Positions 27,416-39,967 are shown, counted from the first letter of the stretch. The stretch: DNA of 64,000 nt from Heterodera schachtii (GCA_023374025.1 SIJG01000180.1:28554-92553); one strand, 5' to 3'. Notes: generated by a model not told the origin, from the letters alone. Program-made: numbers and translations.

Positions 27416-27992
27416 AATTAAATAATGTAACAAGATTTGCTTTATTTTTTATTATAAGTAGATTATTTCATTTATTTAATTCATTTCTTTTATTTAATTA
27501 ATTGTAAAACAAGTTTATTTAGTATATTTTAAATGTAAATAATTTTATCCACATTAATCCAAAAAATTATATTATTTATTAAGTAAATTTTTGTTTCCTT
27601 AATCCTTGACAGGTTTATTGTAATAATACCTGGTTATTTAGTTAGCTTTAAAATTATATTCATTTCTAATTTTTATAAAGCATCACTTAATTTTTATTTC
27701 ATTTACATGAAAGTACCTTTTTTGATGGTTTGAAAACTAAATAATTAAATAAATAAAATTTCTACATTATTCTCTGCTCGAGTTTGAATAAATTTACCTT
27801 CTCGTGTCTTTTAATTATAAGTATATTTTTGAATAAATTTACCTTATCATGTCAATTGATTATAAGTGTCTTTTTGCTAATCATTAATATAAAATAAATT
27901 TAGGCATACAATTACGAATATTATTATAATGAGTTTTTACATTATAAAAATTATTTTGTTAAATAACTCCACTTTTGAAATTAATAAAATAG

Positions 27993-28000
27993 TAATAATG
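27993..28000. repeat. 8-bp target-site duplication, left copy (TAATAATG)
   Basis: Identical to 28480-28487 on the other side of the foldback element. The empty paralogous site near 31066-31075 has no second copy. Confidence 0.8.
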
Positions 28001-28479
28001 GGGTCCACTGCGTTTGGGCGCGGGCGTTTGGGCGCGCGCGTTTGGGCGCCGGCGTTTGGGCGCCGGCGTTTGGGCGCTGGCGTTTGGGCGCCAGCATGTT
28101 TTTGGCTATAACTTTTTTCTTTGACATCCAAATCCAACATTGTTGGTATCATTCGAAGGCTTAATGTATTTAGAAGCTTTTTCTAAGGTATTGCTTAGTG
28201 ATTAGACAATTACCAAAAAAGTTATACATAAAATTTCGAAAAGACGAAATTTTTGAAGTTTTTTCTTAATAAAATTTTTTCCAGGCTTGAAAATCCTTTC
28301 GCTTTTGTTAAGGATAATAGAGCATGTTAAGAGCTTTCGAATGATACCAAGATTGTTGGATTTGGATGCCAAAGAAAAAAGCTTAAGTGGAAAAACAAGC
28401 AGGCGCCCAAAAGCCAGCGCCCAAACGCGAGCGCCCAAACGCCAGCGCCCAAACGGCCGCGCCCAAACGCGTGTGTCAC
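28001..28479. mobile_element. Foldback-like element with 14-bp tandem repeats in its arms
   Basis: The element is a GC-rich palindrome in AT-rich DNA. The left arm begins with six 14-bp units of GCGTTTGGGCGCNN (28010-28093), followed by about 100 bp of AT-rich arm (words TTTTTTCTTTGACATCCAAA, TTGGTATCATTCGAA). The right arm has the same parts inverted: the AT-rich part at about 28325-28395, then five units of GCGCCCAAACGCNN (28403-28470). The central spacer is about 130 bp. Target duplications of 8 bp flank it. Inverted arms made of short tandem repeats are the defining layout of Drosophila Foldback and sea-urchin TU elements, although FB makes 9-bp duplications. No transposase is present. 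The matching open frames in the arms come from the stop-free repeat and are not genes. Confidence 0.85.
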
Positions 28480-28487
28480 TAATAATG
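28480..28487. repeat. 8-bp target-site duplication, right copy (TAATAATG)
   Basis: Direct repeat of 27993-28000. Confidence 0.8.
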
Positions 28488-29038
28488 ATCTTCATTTATA
28501 TTGATCGAAAAATTATTTTTATTAAATAAGTTTATAATTTATCATTTTAAAAATATGTTAATTTTCTTCAAAGGAGTTTCTAAATTAACTTAAGTTTTTA
28601 TTAATCGATATTAAGGTTTTAAAAATAATTATTTATATAAATCAATTTATGATTCTTTAATAACATATTGTAAATGTTTTATTAATAATTTTATCTTATA
28701 GAAATATTCAGATAAAGTTTCATATGAAATAAGTGCTTTTGTAATATAAATGAATTTTTGCTTATTTAATTTATTTAAATAATTATAAAATAAGTTTAAT
28801 GAATATTTTTTATCTCTTTTGGTTCAACCTTTGATGCTATGGAATTAGACGTTTTCATTAGTAATTAAAAATGATTGAATTCAACGACAAACCACAAAGT
28901 GTCAGCGACAAATAATTTTTTATCGCCTTAATTAATAATTCAGAATTCTCAAAGAATTTTAATTTCAGTTGCTTTTGTTAATTTATTTATCTTTCCTTTT
29001 TTACAATTCTTTTAATGTCTCAAAATATTTCATTTTAA

Positions 29039-29228
29039 CCGATGGTTTTAGTGGTCGCTGATCATGAATATTACAATTAATTGGGCTTATTCTGAACCTC
29101 GAACCCAAACTCGAACAAAAAGTCAAAAACTCGAAATTTCGACCCTTTGTTCAAGTTCGGAGTCGGGATCGCGAATTGGTCGAAATGGATGCCATATTCG
29201 TGATCAGTGACCTCGAAAACACCCCGGG
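29039..29228 (-). mobile_element. 190-bp inverted-repeat element carrying island family i (copy 3)
   Basis: Ends of about 33 bp are inverted: CCGATGGTTTTAGTGGTCGC then TGATCATGAATAT on the left, against CCGGGGTGTTTTCGAGGTCA then CTGATCACGAATAT read inward from the right. The interior on the minus strand contains ATCCATTTCGACCAATTCGC and the family i word order. No exact target duplication was found (CATTTTAA against GTATTTAT). Confidence 0.65.
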
Positions 29229-30990
29229 TATTTATCATTATGTGTAAAAAAATTTGAAAAAAAAAATTAGACCAAAAAAAAGAACAAAAAATTTTCAAAA
29301 AAGATCCTTTTGCAATTATTTAAGGCGCAATATTAAATTTGTTGATTTAATTTAAATAAATATTTAGATTTAAATTAAACGTGATTTTTCCTTTTATTAT
29401 TGCTTTGGTTATAATGACCATTATATTATTTAGATAATTTTGATTATTATTTTTTTATGTTCTTTTTCAAATTGACAATCATGGGTGTTGATATTTTCTT
29501 TAAAATTGTTTATTATTAATAATTTTTATTTTTATCCGAAAGATTTTGAATTCAGAATTTCAAATGTACTTATTAAATTGTTTAATTTTTCTACAAGCAT
29601 TAGATTTATTTAATGATTTTAGGGTAGAATTTAATATTTTATCAAAAATGTTGACTAATTTTTTAATAAGTTTTTGGAATAAATATCTGTCCAAAACCAA
29701 AATATTATAAAATTATCAATTATATTAATTAATTTTTATGATTTCATGCGATTTTGTCATAAATTTCTAGCAATTAGCATAGCAAAAATTAATAAAAAGC
29801 TTTTGAAAAGTTATTTTGAAATAATCTTTTCGGAATTGAAAATTTATTTGTAGAATTAGAGAATAATTATTCAGCAGATAATCAAAAAAAATATTGCATC
29901 CGTCCATAATAATTTATTTATTTATTCAATTTTTGATTGCGCTTTTATTTACCGAATCTTCGCTATAATATTTTATTTAATCAAATCTTTTATATTTTTT
30001 TATATAACTAAGATTCATTAGTTTCTTCCAATTAAATGTTTCTTGATGTGCTTACAGTAAAATTACGTGAATTTTTCGCGAAAGTAATTCATTTAAAATA
30101 TCTTTATTTATAGGTTTTTTGTTGAATATTGAATTATATGGGTTTTATTATATATTTTTTATTTTCTATTGTTGTTTTAAATTCACTTTTATTAAAATTA
30201 TTTAGAATATAAATTTATAAATCTGCATGAAAACGCTTATTTCGTTAACTTTTGTATTAATTTTATTTTTATTAGGCTTTTTATTTTTTGCAATATGAGC
30301 ATAATTGATGAAATATAAATTTATTAATTATTTGGCAAAAGATCCGAAATAAGGAATTGCTAAACTCATTATTATTTTTCATATAAATAAAAACTCATAT
30401 TTTTTTTTCTTATAATTTTATAGACGTTCAATTTAAATTTCGAAATCTTTTTTTAAAAAATGAGCAATAAATTTAAGATAAAATTAAATAATTTCATTTA
30501 GAAAATCTGTGAATAAAATAATTTTATTATAATTTGTTTTAAAATTACTAAATTATATTTTTTAAATTTTTTTATTAAATTTTTTTTTTTGAATATATAT
30601 AATATTAAATATTCATTTTTTAAATTTATTCTATTGTACTATGGCCCAATGTTGGCAAATTTTCTTGATGACAATTTAAATAATAATTTTATAAAATATA
30701 ATCTGTCGAAGTTTAAAGATTCCAAGAATGTCTAATTTGGTTGCCTTTTACAAAAGTTAGGGCGTTTTTTGTTTAAAATTTCCATTTGATGGCTTTTTAT
30801 AATGACATAGCACCCTAATATTCATAAAATAATTAATTTAATATAGATGAATTAAATTATTTAAATTTAATTACTTACATTTATAATTATATTTAATTTA
30901 TTGTAAATTAAATGATCAAGAAGGATTATTTCGCAAGACAAAAAATATATTAAAGTTTATCATTATTTTTAAATTTATAAATATATTTGA
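29229..30990. other. AT-rich stretch without a gene
   Basis: Low-complexity A/T sequence. Only short words shared with other repeats are visible (for example AGAATTAGAGAATAATTAT at 29853 and 21622). No ORF or RNA gene. Confidence 0.5.
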
Positions 30991-30994
30991 AAAT

Positions 30995-31445
30995 TTTTTA
31001 TTATGAGTTTATACATTGTAATTTAAATTTTTTTGTTAAATAACTACACTTTTTAAATTAATAAGATTGTAAATCTTCATTTATATTGATCGAATAATTA
31101 TTTTTATTAAATAATTTTAAAAGACATTACTGATAGTGAATTATTTACTTTTAAATTTGATTACTTTTTTTTTTGTTTTATTCAATTATCATTTTTTAAT
31201 TACATTTTTTAACAATTTGAATTGCCATATTAATTTTGTCTTATATCAATTACTTTTATCTTTGTAAATTAATGTCTTTTTATTTTGCGAAATATTCAAA
31301 TAAAGTTTCATATGAAATAAGTGCTATTTGTAATATAAATGATTTTTACTTCATTTCATTTATTTAAATAATTATAAAATAAGTTTAATGATTATTATTT
31401 TTTATTTCTTTTGGTAATTTAATCTCATGATCATTATCGAGGGAA
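30995..31445 (+). repeat. Repeat family R3, copy 2 (empty site for the foldback element)
   Basis: It matches 27925-28000 joined directly to 28488-28830. The join lies in AATAAGATTGTAAATCTTC (about 31060-31078), the unoccupied equivalent of the foldback insertion site. It ends in a TTTAATCTCATG box at 31418-31429. Confidence 0.8.
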
Positions 31446-32137
31446 ATGTTCAAGATGTTGAGTTATGTTGCCGTTTTATTTACAATTTTAATAATATTAA
31501 TGATTCAGTTTAATTGTTAAATTTCTTTTATTTTCTCAAGGTCAATTTAAATTTAAATTATTTAATGTCGCAATTGTCAGTTTTTTTGTCTCTTCATTAT
31601 TTATTTACACGATTTATAGATATTAAATTAAATTTTATAAATAATTGCAAAATTAATTTTATTATAAATATTTGCTAATTAAGATTATTTATTCTATCTT
31701 TTATTTTTTTCATTTCAATCTTATGTTTTTTTTCAGAATTCATTATTTGAGTTTTGATGATTCAATTAACATTAATAAATGTGTATTTAATTAATTTATT
31801 TGTATTTTTTAATTTACATATTTTCATTAAGTTATTCCAAAGAAACAATTAAAGATTTTTTTTTAAATAAATGAGTTTCTGACTTTTGTTAAAAAAATTT
31901 GCTTTAATCATTTATGTTCTTTTTTCTTAATAAATATCAATTTAATAATTAGAAAGAATAAATGATCATTTTAATATTTACAATTAGGAATAAAAAAATT
32001 TTGTTTTTAATTTGTTAACACATAAAAATCTAAATATATAAATTTATTTTATGTATTTATCTATCCATTAATTATTACCATTTCTAACCTTATTAATAAT
32101 AATATTATTTTTTAGATTATTTGATTTTTTAAAAATA

Positions 32138-32481
32138 GGACAGTGGATATTGCGCAAGTGAGTGAAACTAGTATAAATGGCTTTAGCAATAATAAAAAAT
32201 ATTTTTTAAGAATATTTAGGAAAATTGAATTTTTTTCAGTGTGATAAGGCATTAAAATAGAAAAGTGGTTCCTTATAAAACTCAAGATAAATAATGTTTA
32301 AAAAAAATAAACAAGATGAAATTTATTCTGTTGATTAATGAGCCGGGCGCTTATGAATTGACTAATCGGATCGGACGAATTGTCAAAGCTCCTAATAAAA
32401 TATTTTAAAATATTTTTGTAATTGCTAAAGCCATTTATAATAGTAAAAAATTCACTCACTGTCGTAATGTCACAACTGTCC
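32138..32481. mobile_element. 344-bp terminal-inverted-repeat element, MITE-like
   Basis: The ends are GGACAGTGG and GGACAGTTG read inward. Both then have AGTGAGTGAA, ATAAATGGCTTTAGCAAT and an AAATATTTT-rich stretch, so the inverted arms are about 85-90 bp. A TA dinucleotide precedes the left end but I see no clear duplication on the right, where more GGACA-type words (minus strand) follow to 32530. It is non-coding and abuts the LTR of the gypsy fragment. Confidence 0.7.
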
Positions 32482-32553
32482 AATTGTCCGGTTCTGTCCA
32501 AATTAGTTCACTGTCCAATTGTCCACTTTCGAAATGTCCGGGAGAACATCTAC

Positions 32554-32795
32554 TGTTGTGTCCGACTCAACAGCCAAATAAATTGATTTTATTTGCAGTG
32601 AAGAAAATAACAAATATATGCGGAGGTCAAAGTTGATGAGGGAGAACAAAAATATAAATGAAGAATGACTGGGAAGACTGCTGGGAGAAGGAGGGAAAGA
32701 CAGCATTTAAATAGACAGAGACACAGTTGGGGATTAAGAGGGAAAATATGAAAATGTCCATTTGAGTCCCATCAAATAAGTCCTCAGACATGACA
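32554..32795 (-). mobile_element. 3' LTR of gypsy element 1 (about 242 bp)
   Basis: Read on the minus strand it starts TGTCATGTCTGAGG directly after a polypurine tract and ends GACACAACA, giving TGT...ACA termini. Inside are a TATA-like CTATTTAAATG and, nearer the end, a CAAATAAAATC polyadenylation-type signal, in promoter-before-polyA order. No second LTR is in the window, so the exact ends rest on these signals alone. Confidence 0.65.
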
Positions 32796-32808
32796 TCTCC
32801 TCCCCACC
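32796..32808 (-). promoter_or_regulatory. Polypurine tract of gypsy element 1
   Basis: The minus strand reads GGTGGGGAGGAGA between the integrase stop codon and the TGT of the LTR. This is the expected place and composition for the primer of plus-strand DNA synthesis. Confidence 0.7.
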
Positions 32809-32820
32809 AATTCAATCGGT

Positions 32821-33741
32821 TCATCGACTCGGATCGAAGATGGTCCTCGGCTTGCGCTCTCTGCCCGATCGTCTGGGCTCGCGTTGATCATTCGTCGGCA
32901 CATTTTGCGGTTCGTCTTGCGCATCAATGTCCGGCTGATTTCCACCGTCGTTGTCCATCTCAGCTTGTTCTGCCAGTGACGAATTTGAATCGGTTTCGGC
33001 ACTTTCGCTGTCCGTTTCCGTTTCGTTGGATTTAAGCTGATCTAAGTGCCTTTTCCAAATTCCTCTTTTGGTTCTGACGAGAAAAAGTGATGGTGAGATT
33101 TGGCGCACAATTTCGCCTTCCATCCACTTGGTTCCGCCGCGGAAATTCCTGGCGAAAATCTTCTGGCCAATGTCGAATGACCTTTTCCAAGTGCCTCGAT
33201 CGAAGTTCCTTTTGACTCGGTCTCTGTAGTTGTTCACAACTTTTTGCGTTTCCTCCTTTTCTTCCCTTTTCTTTGGGTTGAAAACCGGCTGGACCAAATC
33301 GAGTTTTGTCCTCAGTTCTCTGTTGAACATCATTTTTGCCGGTGATTGTCCTGTTGCTGAATGTGGTGTGATTCTGTATTTCAACAGAAATTGGTTTTTC
33401 GCGAGTTCGTTCTCCCAATTCTTCTCCTTTTTGTTGAGAAGCATTCCTTTCTTGAAGGTTTGGACGAATCGCTCCGCTTCTCCATTGCTTTGCGGATGGT
33501 ACGGCGCTGTGAGCGTGTGCGTAATGCCACGTTCTTCACAGAACTTCGCAAATTCCTTTGAAGTGAATTGCGGGCCGTTATCACTGACGATTTGTAGTGG
33601 AATTCCATGCGTCCATAACAAATTTCGAATTGCCGAAATGGTCGCTTCTGTCGATGTTTTCGCCATCATAATGACTTCCGGCCATTTCGTCTTTGCATCC
33701 ACAACGATCAACCACATTTTTCCAAGAAATGGTCCACAAAA
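32821..33741 (-). pseudogene. pol: Gypsy element 1 integrase, 5'-truncated
   Basis: This is the C-terminal part of a Ty3/gypsy Pol. The in-frame sequence begins F-C-G-P-F-L-G-K just upstream of the first ATG (33717), i.e. immediately after the place of the first catalytic Asp of the DDE triad, which is lost. The second Asp (S-D-N-G-P-Q-F) and the Glu (P-Q-S-N-G-E-A-E-R) are present with 35 residues between them, the normal spacing. A C-terminal module ending W-K-R-H-L-D-Q-L resembles the usual GPY/F-type tail domain, followed by an acidic then basic tail. There are no internal stops, but RT, RNase H and the first Asp are missing, so it cannot work alone. The upstream flank is R2-like DNA. Confidence 0.9.
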
Positions 33742-36700
33742 TATTTAATGAACTTCAAATTGGAACTTATGAAACCCACATGAAATCAGCCTCTTATTTT
33801 AAGTTTCATAAAATTTTTTATTTTTTAGATTGTCTTTAATAACTTCGCACGATCTTATATGTAATCGCTTCTCAATTTCTATTTTAAGCCAAAATCTTAT
33901 ATTATTTAATTAACATTTTATTTCTTTAATTCCATGATAGATTTATTGTAATGACACCTTATTATAATGAATGTAAATTTATTTTCAATTTATTCTCTTC
34001 TTTAAAATATGATTATAAAAATTTTTCAATATTTTCATGAGAATAATTGTAAATATATTTTGCCTTTATAATCTTTCCGCTTTAACACAAAATATTATAT
34101 CAAATTTCATAAAATAATTATTTCTTTACTTATATAGGTAATATTTGTAAATTTTTTTTCATTTTTATAAAAATATTTCTTAATAATAATATTGAAAAAT
34201 TAAATCAAAATAATTATGTATTTTTAATTGAGTTTCAATCAAAACTATTATATGCGAATTTTGTTCTTTTTGGTAATTTTCTTTTTACCTGTTCTTTCTT
34301 TGTATATTTAATGTTGACAATAAAAATTAAATTATGTTTTGCCTTCAAAAATGTTCTCTAAAATTATTTTTATTTACTAATGTTTTAATCATGAATTATC
34401 TAAAAGAATTTAATTTTTATGTTCACTATTTTTAATTTATACAAAATAAATTTGATTTTGTACAAACAAAATAATATTAATTTATTTCAATATTTTTTTT
34501 ATCAAAAATAAATTTGCTTATTCCTTAACGTGATTATTTGTTTTAACTTTCTTGGATATGTATTTTTTTTTTATTATAAAATCTTGCAGCACTAAATTTT
34601 TTACATATTCTTTCAAGGTGCTCCATTATTTTTACTATTAATTTTTATTGTGTTTTTTTAAATTTAATCTTGTTATATGTTAATTATTTAATTGTTGTAT
34701 TTTGAATGATTGTTCAACAATTGAAATTTTTCATCATTATCTTCTTTTGTCCTTTGTAGGTAAAAAAAATTCAATATTATAATTATTTTTGCTGAAAATA
34801 CTATCTATGTTATAAATAAAAAAATTTTATAATTTTTACCGGAAATTTTCATTGACATATAAAAGTTCTATTGGGTTTTTAATACATTTAATAATAAGGA
34901 AAATTTATTTTTAAATCTGATGTCAAAGATAATTTGCAAAATTTTTTTATTTAGTTCAAATTTTCTTTAAAATTTCATGTATCATTTGCAAATTCTTTTC
35001 ATTAAAAGAGTCTGTTGCCAAAATTTTTATTCGAATTTTGTTTTTTCATGAAAATTTGTTAACAAATTCAAATATTTTTTCTTTTTCCTAGCTGCGACTA
35101 ATAGCACCACGGCATAATAGGCCATTATTGAACCGAAAATAAATCAAAAATTAAAAAAATAAATATATGACTAGTTATCATTGTTTTTTTTTTTTATTAT
35201 CATTAAAATATTTTGGCTTGTTAAGAATTATTATCTGTCTGATTGCGCAAAAGTTCTTTAAAATCCTTATTTAATTATGCAAACTTTAGTGGTAACTCTC
35301 AATGCGCTCAAAAATTTATCCCATTAAAACAAAATATCAATATTTGTTAATAGTTTTTGTTTTAGACCCATTTAATTCTTCTTATTTTTAAAATTTATAT
35401 AAATGTATATTCATAACCACAAAAGAAATTATATTTATTTGAAAACAAATTTCTTTTCACAACCAATGTCTGTGGGAGTGGATATTCAGCTAGAATAGAA
35501 AAAATAATTATTAATATGTCATTTATAAATAAACTTAATAAAGTTTTAAAAATGCTTAACTTAATTAAAGAACATTAATTTAACGTGAAATAATTAGAAA
35601 ACAAAACTTTAAAAATAAATGGGTAACAATCAAATAATGGATAATTAAAATATTGGTTTTATTACATGTTGATCCCATTAAGCGTGTTTTCTCGTTCAGA
35701 ATAGCCATTGAGATAGAAAACAAGTTTTTTTTTTATTCAGAAATATTCAGATACAAAGCTGATCGACTAAAAAATACCAAAATGAAAATACTTAAATTTA
35801 TAAACCATTAAAATTACTGTACAAAAAATTTAATCATCTAAATGAAAATTAATATAATCACAAATAGTGAGAATATTTAAATGAAGTGCTTTTAAGGAAA
35901 TAATATGTATTGTATTAATTTTTTAAAAATTCGTCCCTAACATAATTTATTGAAAAATAAATTCAAATATTTGAGTCATTAAAATAAATAAAATTATTTT
36001 TATTATCAAAGATTAATGTTATTAATAGTAATTTAATTTATATAAATTTAATGAATTTATTCCCTCATGTGTGTGTATTATGCTGAAGATAAAAATAAAC
36101 AGGTCTTTTACTTATTGAAATTTTTGATTAATTTATTGAGTGAAAATAATATATTATAATATGTATAAAACATGTTTTAATATTTTTTTGTAAAAAAAAA
36201 AGCAAAAATTTTGTGAGAAAGAAAAAGTCATTAATTAATTATTCTAAAATATTTTTATTTATAACAAAAATAGTAGCAAACTCCGTGGTTGGTCGACCGA
36301 CGAAAAGTGCAAAATGTGCAAAATTTTTGATTAAATTAACTCATAATTTTGCTTAGACGCAACTAAATTGCACAATCTTGGTATCATACCATAGCTCATC
36401 AAATCAGTTTTTAGAGGTTAGTTTTTAAATAAATTATCTCCGCTGATCAAACAGTCGATCAGTGGAATTTCCATGCAATTGACCAAATACTTCTCACAGC
36501 GCTTATTCAGCAATTCCACCATGAAAAAGTTGACCAATCTGAGCAGAAACAGTTAATTTTCGGCTGAAAATTGGGGGAATAATTATTTAGCCACAAAATT
36601 GTAAAACTAAAATTAATTTAATTAATTTTATATTGTCCAACTGTCGATTGTCCTGTCACATCTTTAACTAATCCATTAATTCTGTTCTTTATTTATTTAG

Positions 36701-39450
36701 GTAAGTATTTAATTTTTCTATTGATTTGAATCAGATGAAAATATTTATTAGATTTTAAATTAACAAAATTACTTTAAATTACCTATATAGCAAAATTAAA
36801 GCTTAATTGATTTTTTAATTATTTTCTTATAATAAATTTTTTTTTTCTCATCTGGAATAATGGATAAATCAAATGGCACCCACTTTTCTTTTTTCATTTC
36901 AATATTTTAGGCCAATTATATTTTAATTTTTGTTATCTATTTTCCTGAATTAATCACATGCTTTGACAAGTCAATAAAGTAGCAAATCAAAAGCAAAAAT
37001 AAATATTTGGATTTTCTGTTTTTAATTTTCAGTTTAAATTTTATGTTTTATTTTTAATTTATCTAATGTTTGGCGAATTTTAACATTAAAATTTTGTATT
37101 TTTTCTTTTGTTTAAATGACTTTTGTACATAGAAAAGAAAAAGTGATTAATTTTTAATTCAAAAATTAATTATTTAGTTGAAGCTTTTTTCAATAATATT
37201 TACACTTTTATATTACATCAAATTTTTTCTTAAATTGTAAAGAATATTTATAATTTTTCTTGGTGTATGAAAATTCAATTAAATATTTATTGTGCGATTA
37301 ATTTGAATATTTTTTGTAGTTTCTCAATTATTCATTTTTAATTTTTTAAATCACTAAAAGAACAGAAAGATAAATATTATTTTTTAAAACCATTAGCAAT
37401 AAATCTTTGATCTAAAAATATGATTTTGTAATTAAACACTTTATTGACATTATTATTTTTCTCTTCGATTTATTGATAATTCAGAAATACCAAAGAATTT
37501 TAATATTACTTCATTTTGTATGATTTAATTATCTTCCTAATTTTATAATATATTTAATGCGTAAATTTTGGGGTTATTCATATATTTGGTGTTAATATTG
37601 TAAAAAATTTATTATTGTCTATTCGTTTCTATTGATTATTTAAGGATAGTTTTTAACTCTTCTTTTTTAAGATAATGAATTCAATTATCTTTTTTCCATC
37701 AGCTTTAAATTTCCTGAAAATTTTTTAAAACGTCTGGAAAATGTTGACCAATTAATTTTTGAGACTTTTAAAGAGCAGTAAAATGTTATTTTAAATCGAT
37801 TGATTATGTTTATTGTTTTTTAATTATTTTTGTTATGTTATTTATTTTATCGTTATTAAATATTAATTATTCATTTTTAACATGGCGAATAGCATTTCTT
37901 CTGTGGCCTTTCCAGCGATATGTTTTTCCTTAATTGGTTTATTCAATATATAATTTTTAATATTCTTTATGCTTAAATAGATTTTGTATAGTAATTTTTA
38001 TCTGTTATATTTATTTTATTTATTTTTTGCAGTATTGAACTTAATGAGGAATTTTGTTTACTATTTAAAATTAAGATTTTTTACATTTTTTATTATTATT
38101 CTTGAGCAAATAAACAATGTCTTTATCATCATATAAATATTATGTTTTAGATGATAATTGTGCATTGCACAGTTTTAAAGATCAAACGCATATTTCTGAA
38201 AATAAAATTATTTTAGTTTTCGAATTTCCCGCAATTTGAGCTTGCTTTAGATCAAAAATTCAAAAATATTTTAAAATATTAATGCATTTATTGTTTATAT
38301 TATTCATTGATATTTAGATAAGAGTATTTAAATTTAAGTTTTATTTATTAATAGACTGTTTAAAATTTTTAAAAATGTAAGAATCAAAAAAAAATATTTG
38401 TTTATAGCCAAACAAATAAAGTTAAAAATAATCCGCAAGTTCTTATCGCTTAACACTTGGATTTTTCAGTATCATATTTAATACAAAATAATTTTAAATT
38501 CTTGTCATCCAAACGTTTTATAGATTAAAATGAATCGGTTGACATGCTAAAATTCTTTTTTAAATAAGTGATAATGATTTAGATTTGATAATTTTTATTC
38601 TGCCAGTGACAGCTTTATTTTTTAATAAAGTCTAATTTTTCTTAAAATATTCTTAATTTCTGCGTAATGAAGTCAATGAATAAAATTGGTACAAATTAGA
38701 GGAATATTATTTAATTCTTTATTAAAAAGATTTTAATAGATATTTTTTCGTTTTTAGATTGTTAATTAATAATTTTTGTAAATATGTAAAAAAATAAAAA
38801 CATTATTTATTTTTTTTTTAATTTTATAAAATTCCCTTTTTAAAGTTAATATCCCTTTTTATGTTTCAGTGTTTAATATTAATTTAATATTAAATATCAT
38901 TTTTTTAAAGACCCAAAACGATAATTTATAGCTAAATATCATAACACCAATGACGTGAAATATATAGAAATAATATTATTTTAACAAGTTTAATAATTTG
39001 GCCGACTAAAAAAAAACTTATGGCCACATCAATTTAAAATTGTACGAGTTGCCTTTGTACGAGTTGCCATGACACCATAAAAACTTCATTATTTTATATC
39101 AGAGCATACAATTTTTCATATACTTATGCGTACATATCATCAATGAATTTCATTTTTTTAAAAATAATTGTCTTAATTTTTACTTATCAATTCATATTGT
39201 AATTTATGGTCACACCAAAATTAATTAAATAACAGATTTTTCAACACAATTTTAATATAATCGCAAGAATTTTTTTCTCTTGTACAAAGTTGTTTGATTA
39301 ATATATATCATTTAATATTTGAAAATTACTGTTTAATTGTACTGATTTTTAATAAATTTAATGAAGAAATTTTATGCTATTAATTACAAAAAGGTGTTTT
39401 TTTCTTCATTTTTTAAAGAATTGTTATAACGCATATTAAAAAATATTATT
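33742..39450. other. AT-rich stretch with scattered repeat remnants, no gene
   Basis: 33751-33810 resembles R2 (ACATGAAATCAGCCTCTTAT). 34030-34095 matches 5.98 kb. A GC-richer patch at 36280-36660 contains small inverted words (GATCAAACAGTCGATC; GTGGAATTT against AATTCCAC) and ends in GTCCAACTG, GATTGTCCTGTCAC, recalling the GGACA ends at 32.48 kb. GTACGAGTTGCC is tandemly doubled at 39047-39070. 39145-39240 matches part of R1 copy B. Confidence 0.5.
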
Positions 39451-39454
39451 CCTC

Positions 39455-39515
39455 AGAGTCGGGGTTGACAAAAACGTTCTCGGTCGAGGTCAGGGTTCGG
39501 GGTTTTTCAATTTTT
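39455..39515 (+). repeat. GC-rich island of TCGGGG words (family iv, small)
   Basis: The words AGTCGGGGTTGACAAAAACG, CTCGGTCGAGGTCAGGGTTC and GGGGTTTTT. It resembles the islands at 17.95 and 39.98 kb. Confidence 0.5.
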
Positions 39516-39967
39516 GTCTTATGCCATATAGTCAAGATTTTCTAGTATTGTTGCTTAAAAAATATTTATTAATTTTCATATAAAAATTTTTATGCTTTTA
39601 TTTTTTTTATTTTTGTATAAAATTAATTATAAAACGCATAAGGCATTGTTTTTGAAAATTAAAGTTTATTTTTTCCGTTTGAAATTAAAAAAAAATTGTT
39701 GTATAAAAAATTAGTGTGGCAAAAAAAGCAATTTAGAGAAATTACCTTTCCAACAATAAAACAGATTTAGTCCAAAAAATGATAAGTTTTTGCGATTTTT
39801 AGCCACTTAATTCGTCAATAAATTATGCCATGGAAGATTGATTTTTATGAATATTATTTTTAAAAAAATCATATTAATCACAAATAATAAATTAAAAGAG
39901 TTCATCAACCGGTATCGAACTCAAATTCAAATTTTTTGTCTTTTCTCCCACGAAAATGCCATTCTTA

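Larger units (their letters stand above)
27920..28860 (+). repeat. Repeat family R3, copy 1 (interrupted by the foldback element)
   Basis: The flanks 27925-28000 and 28488-28830 match 31000-31070 and 31070-31440. Shared words are AAATAACT.CACTTTT.AAATT, ATCTTCATTTATATTGATCG, AAGTTTCATATGAAATAAGT and AATTATAAAATAAGTTTAAT. The match is contiguous at 31.07 kb and interrupted here by 479 bp. Confidence 0.85.

Noticed and set aside
28202..28529. Arg/Ala/Pro-rich open frames inside the foldback arms
   Set aside because: They come from the 14-bp GC-rich tandem units and occur on both strands symmetrically.
32790..33748. Plus-strand open frames over the integrase region (up to 172 residues)
   Set aside because: They are shadows of the minus-strand integrase, which has clear catalytic motifs.
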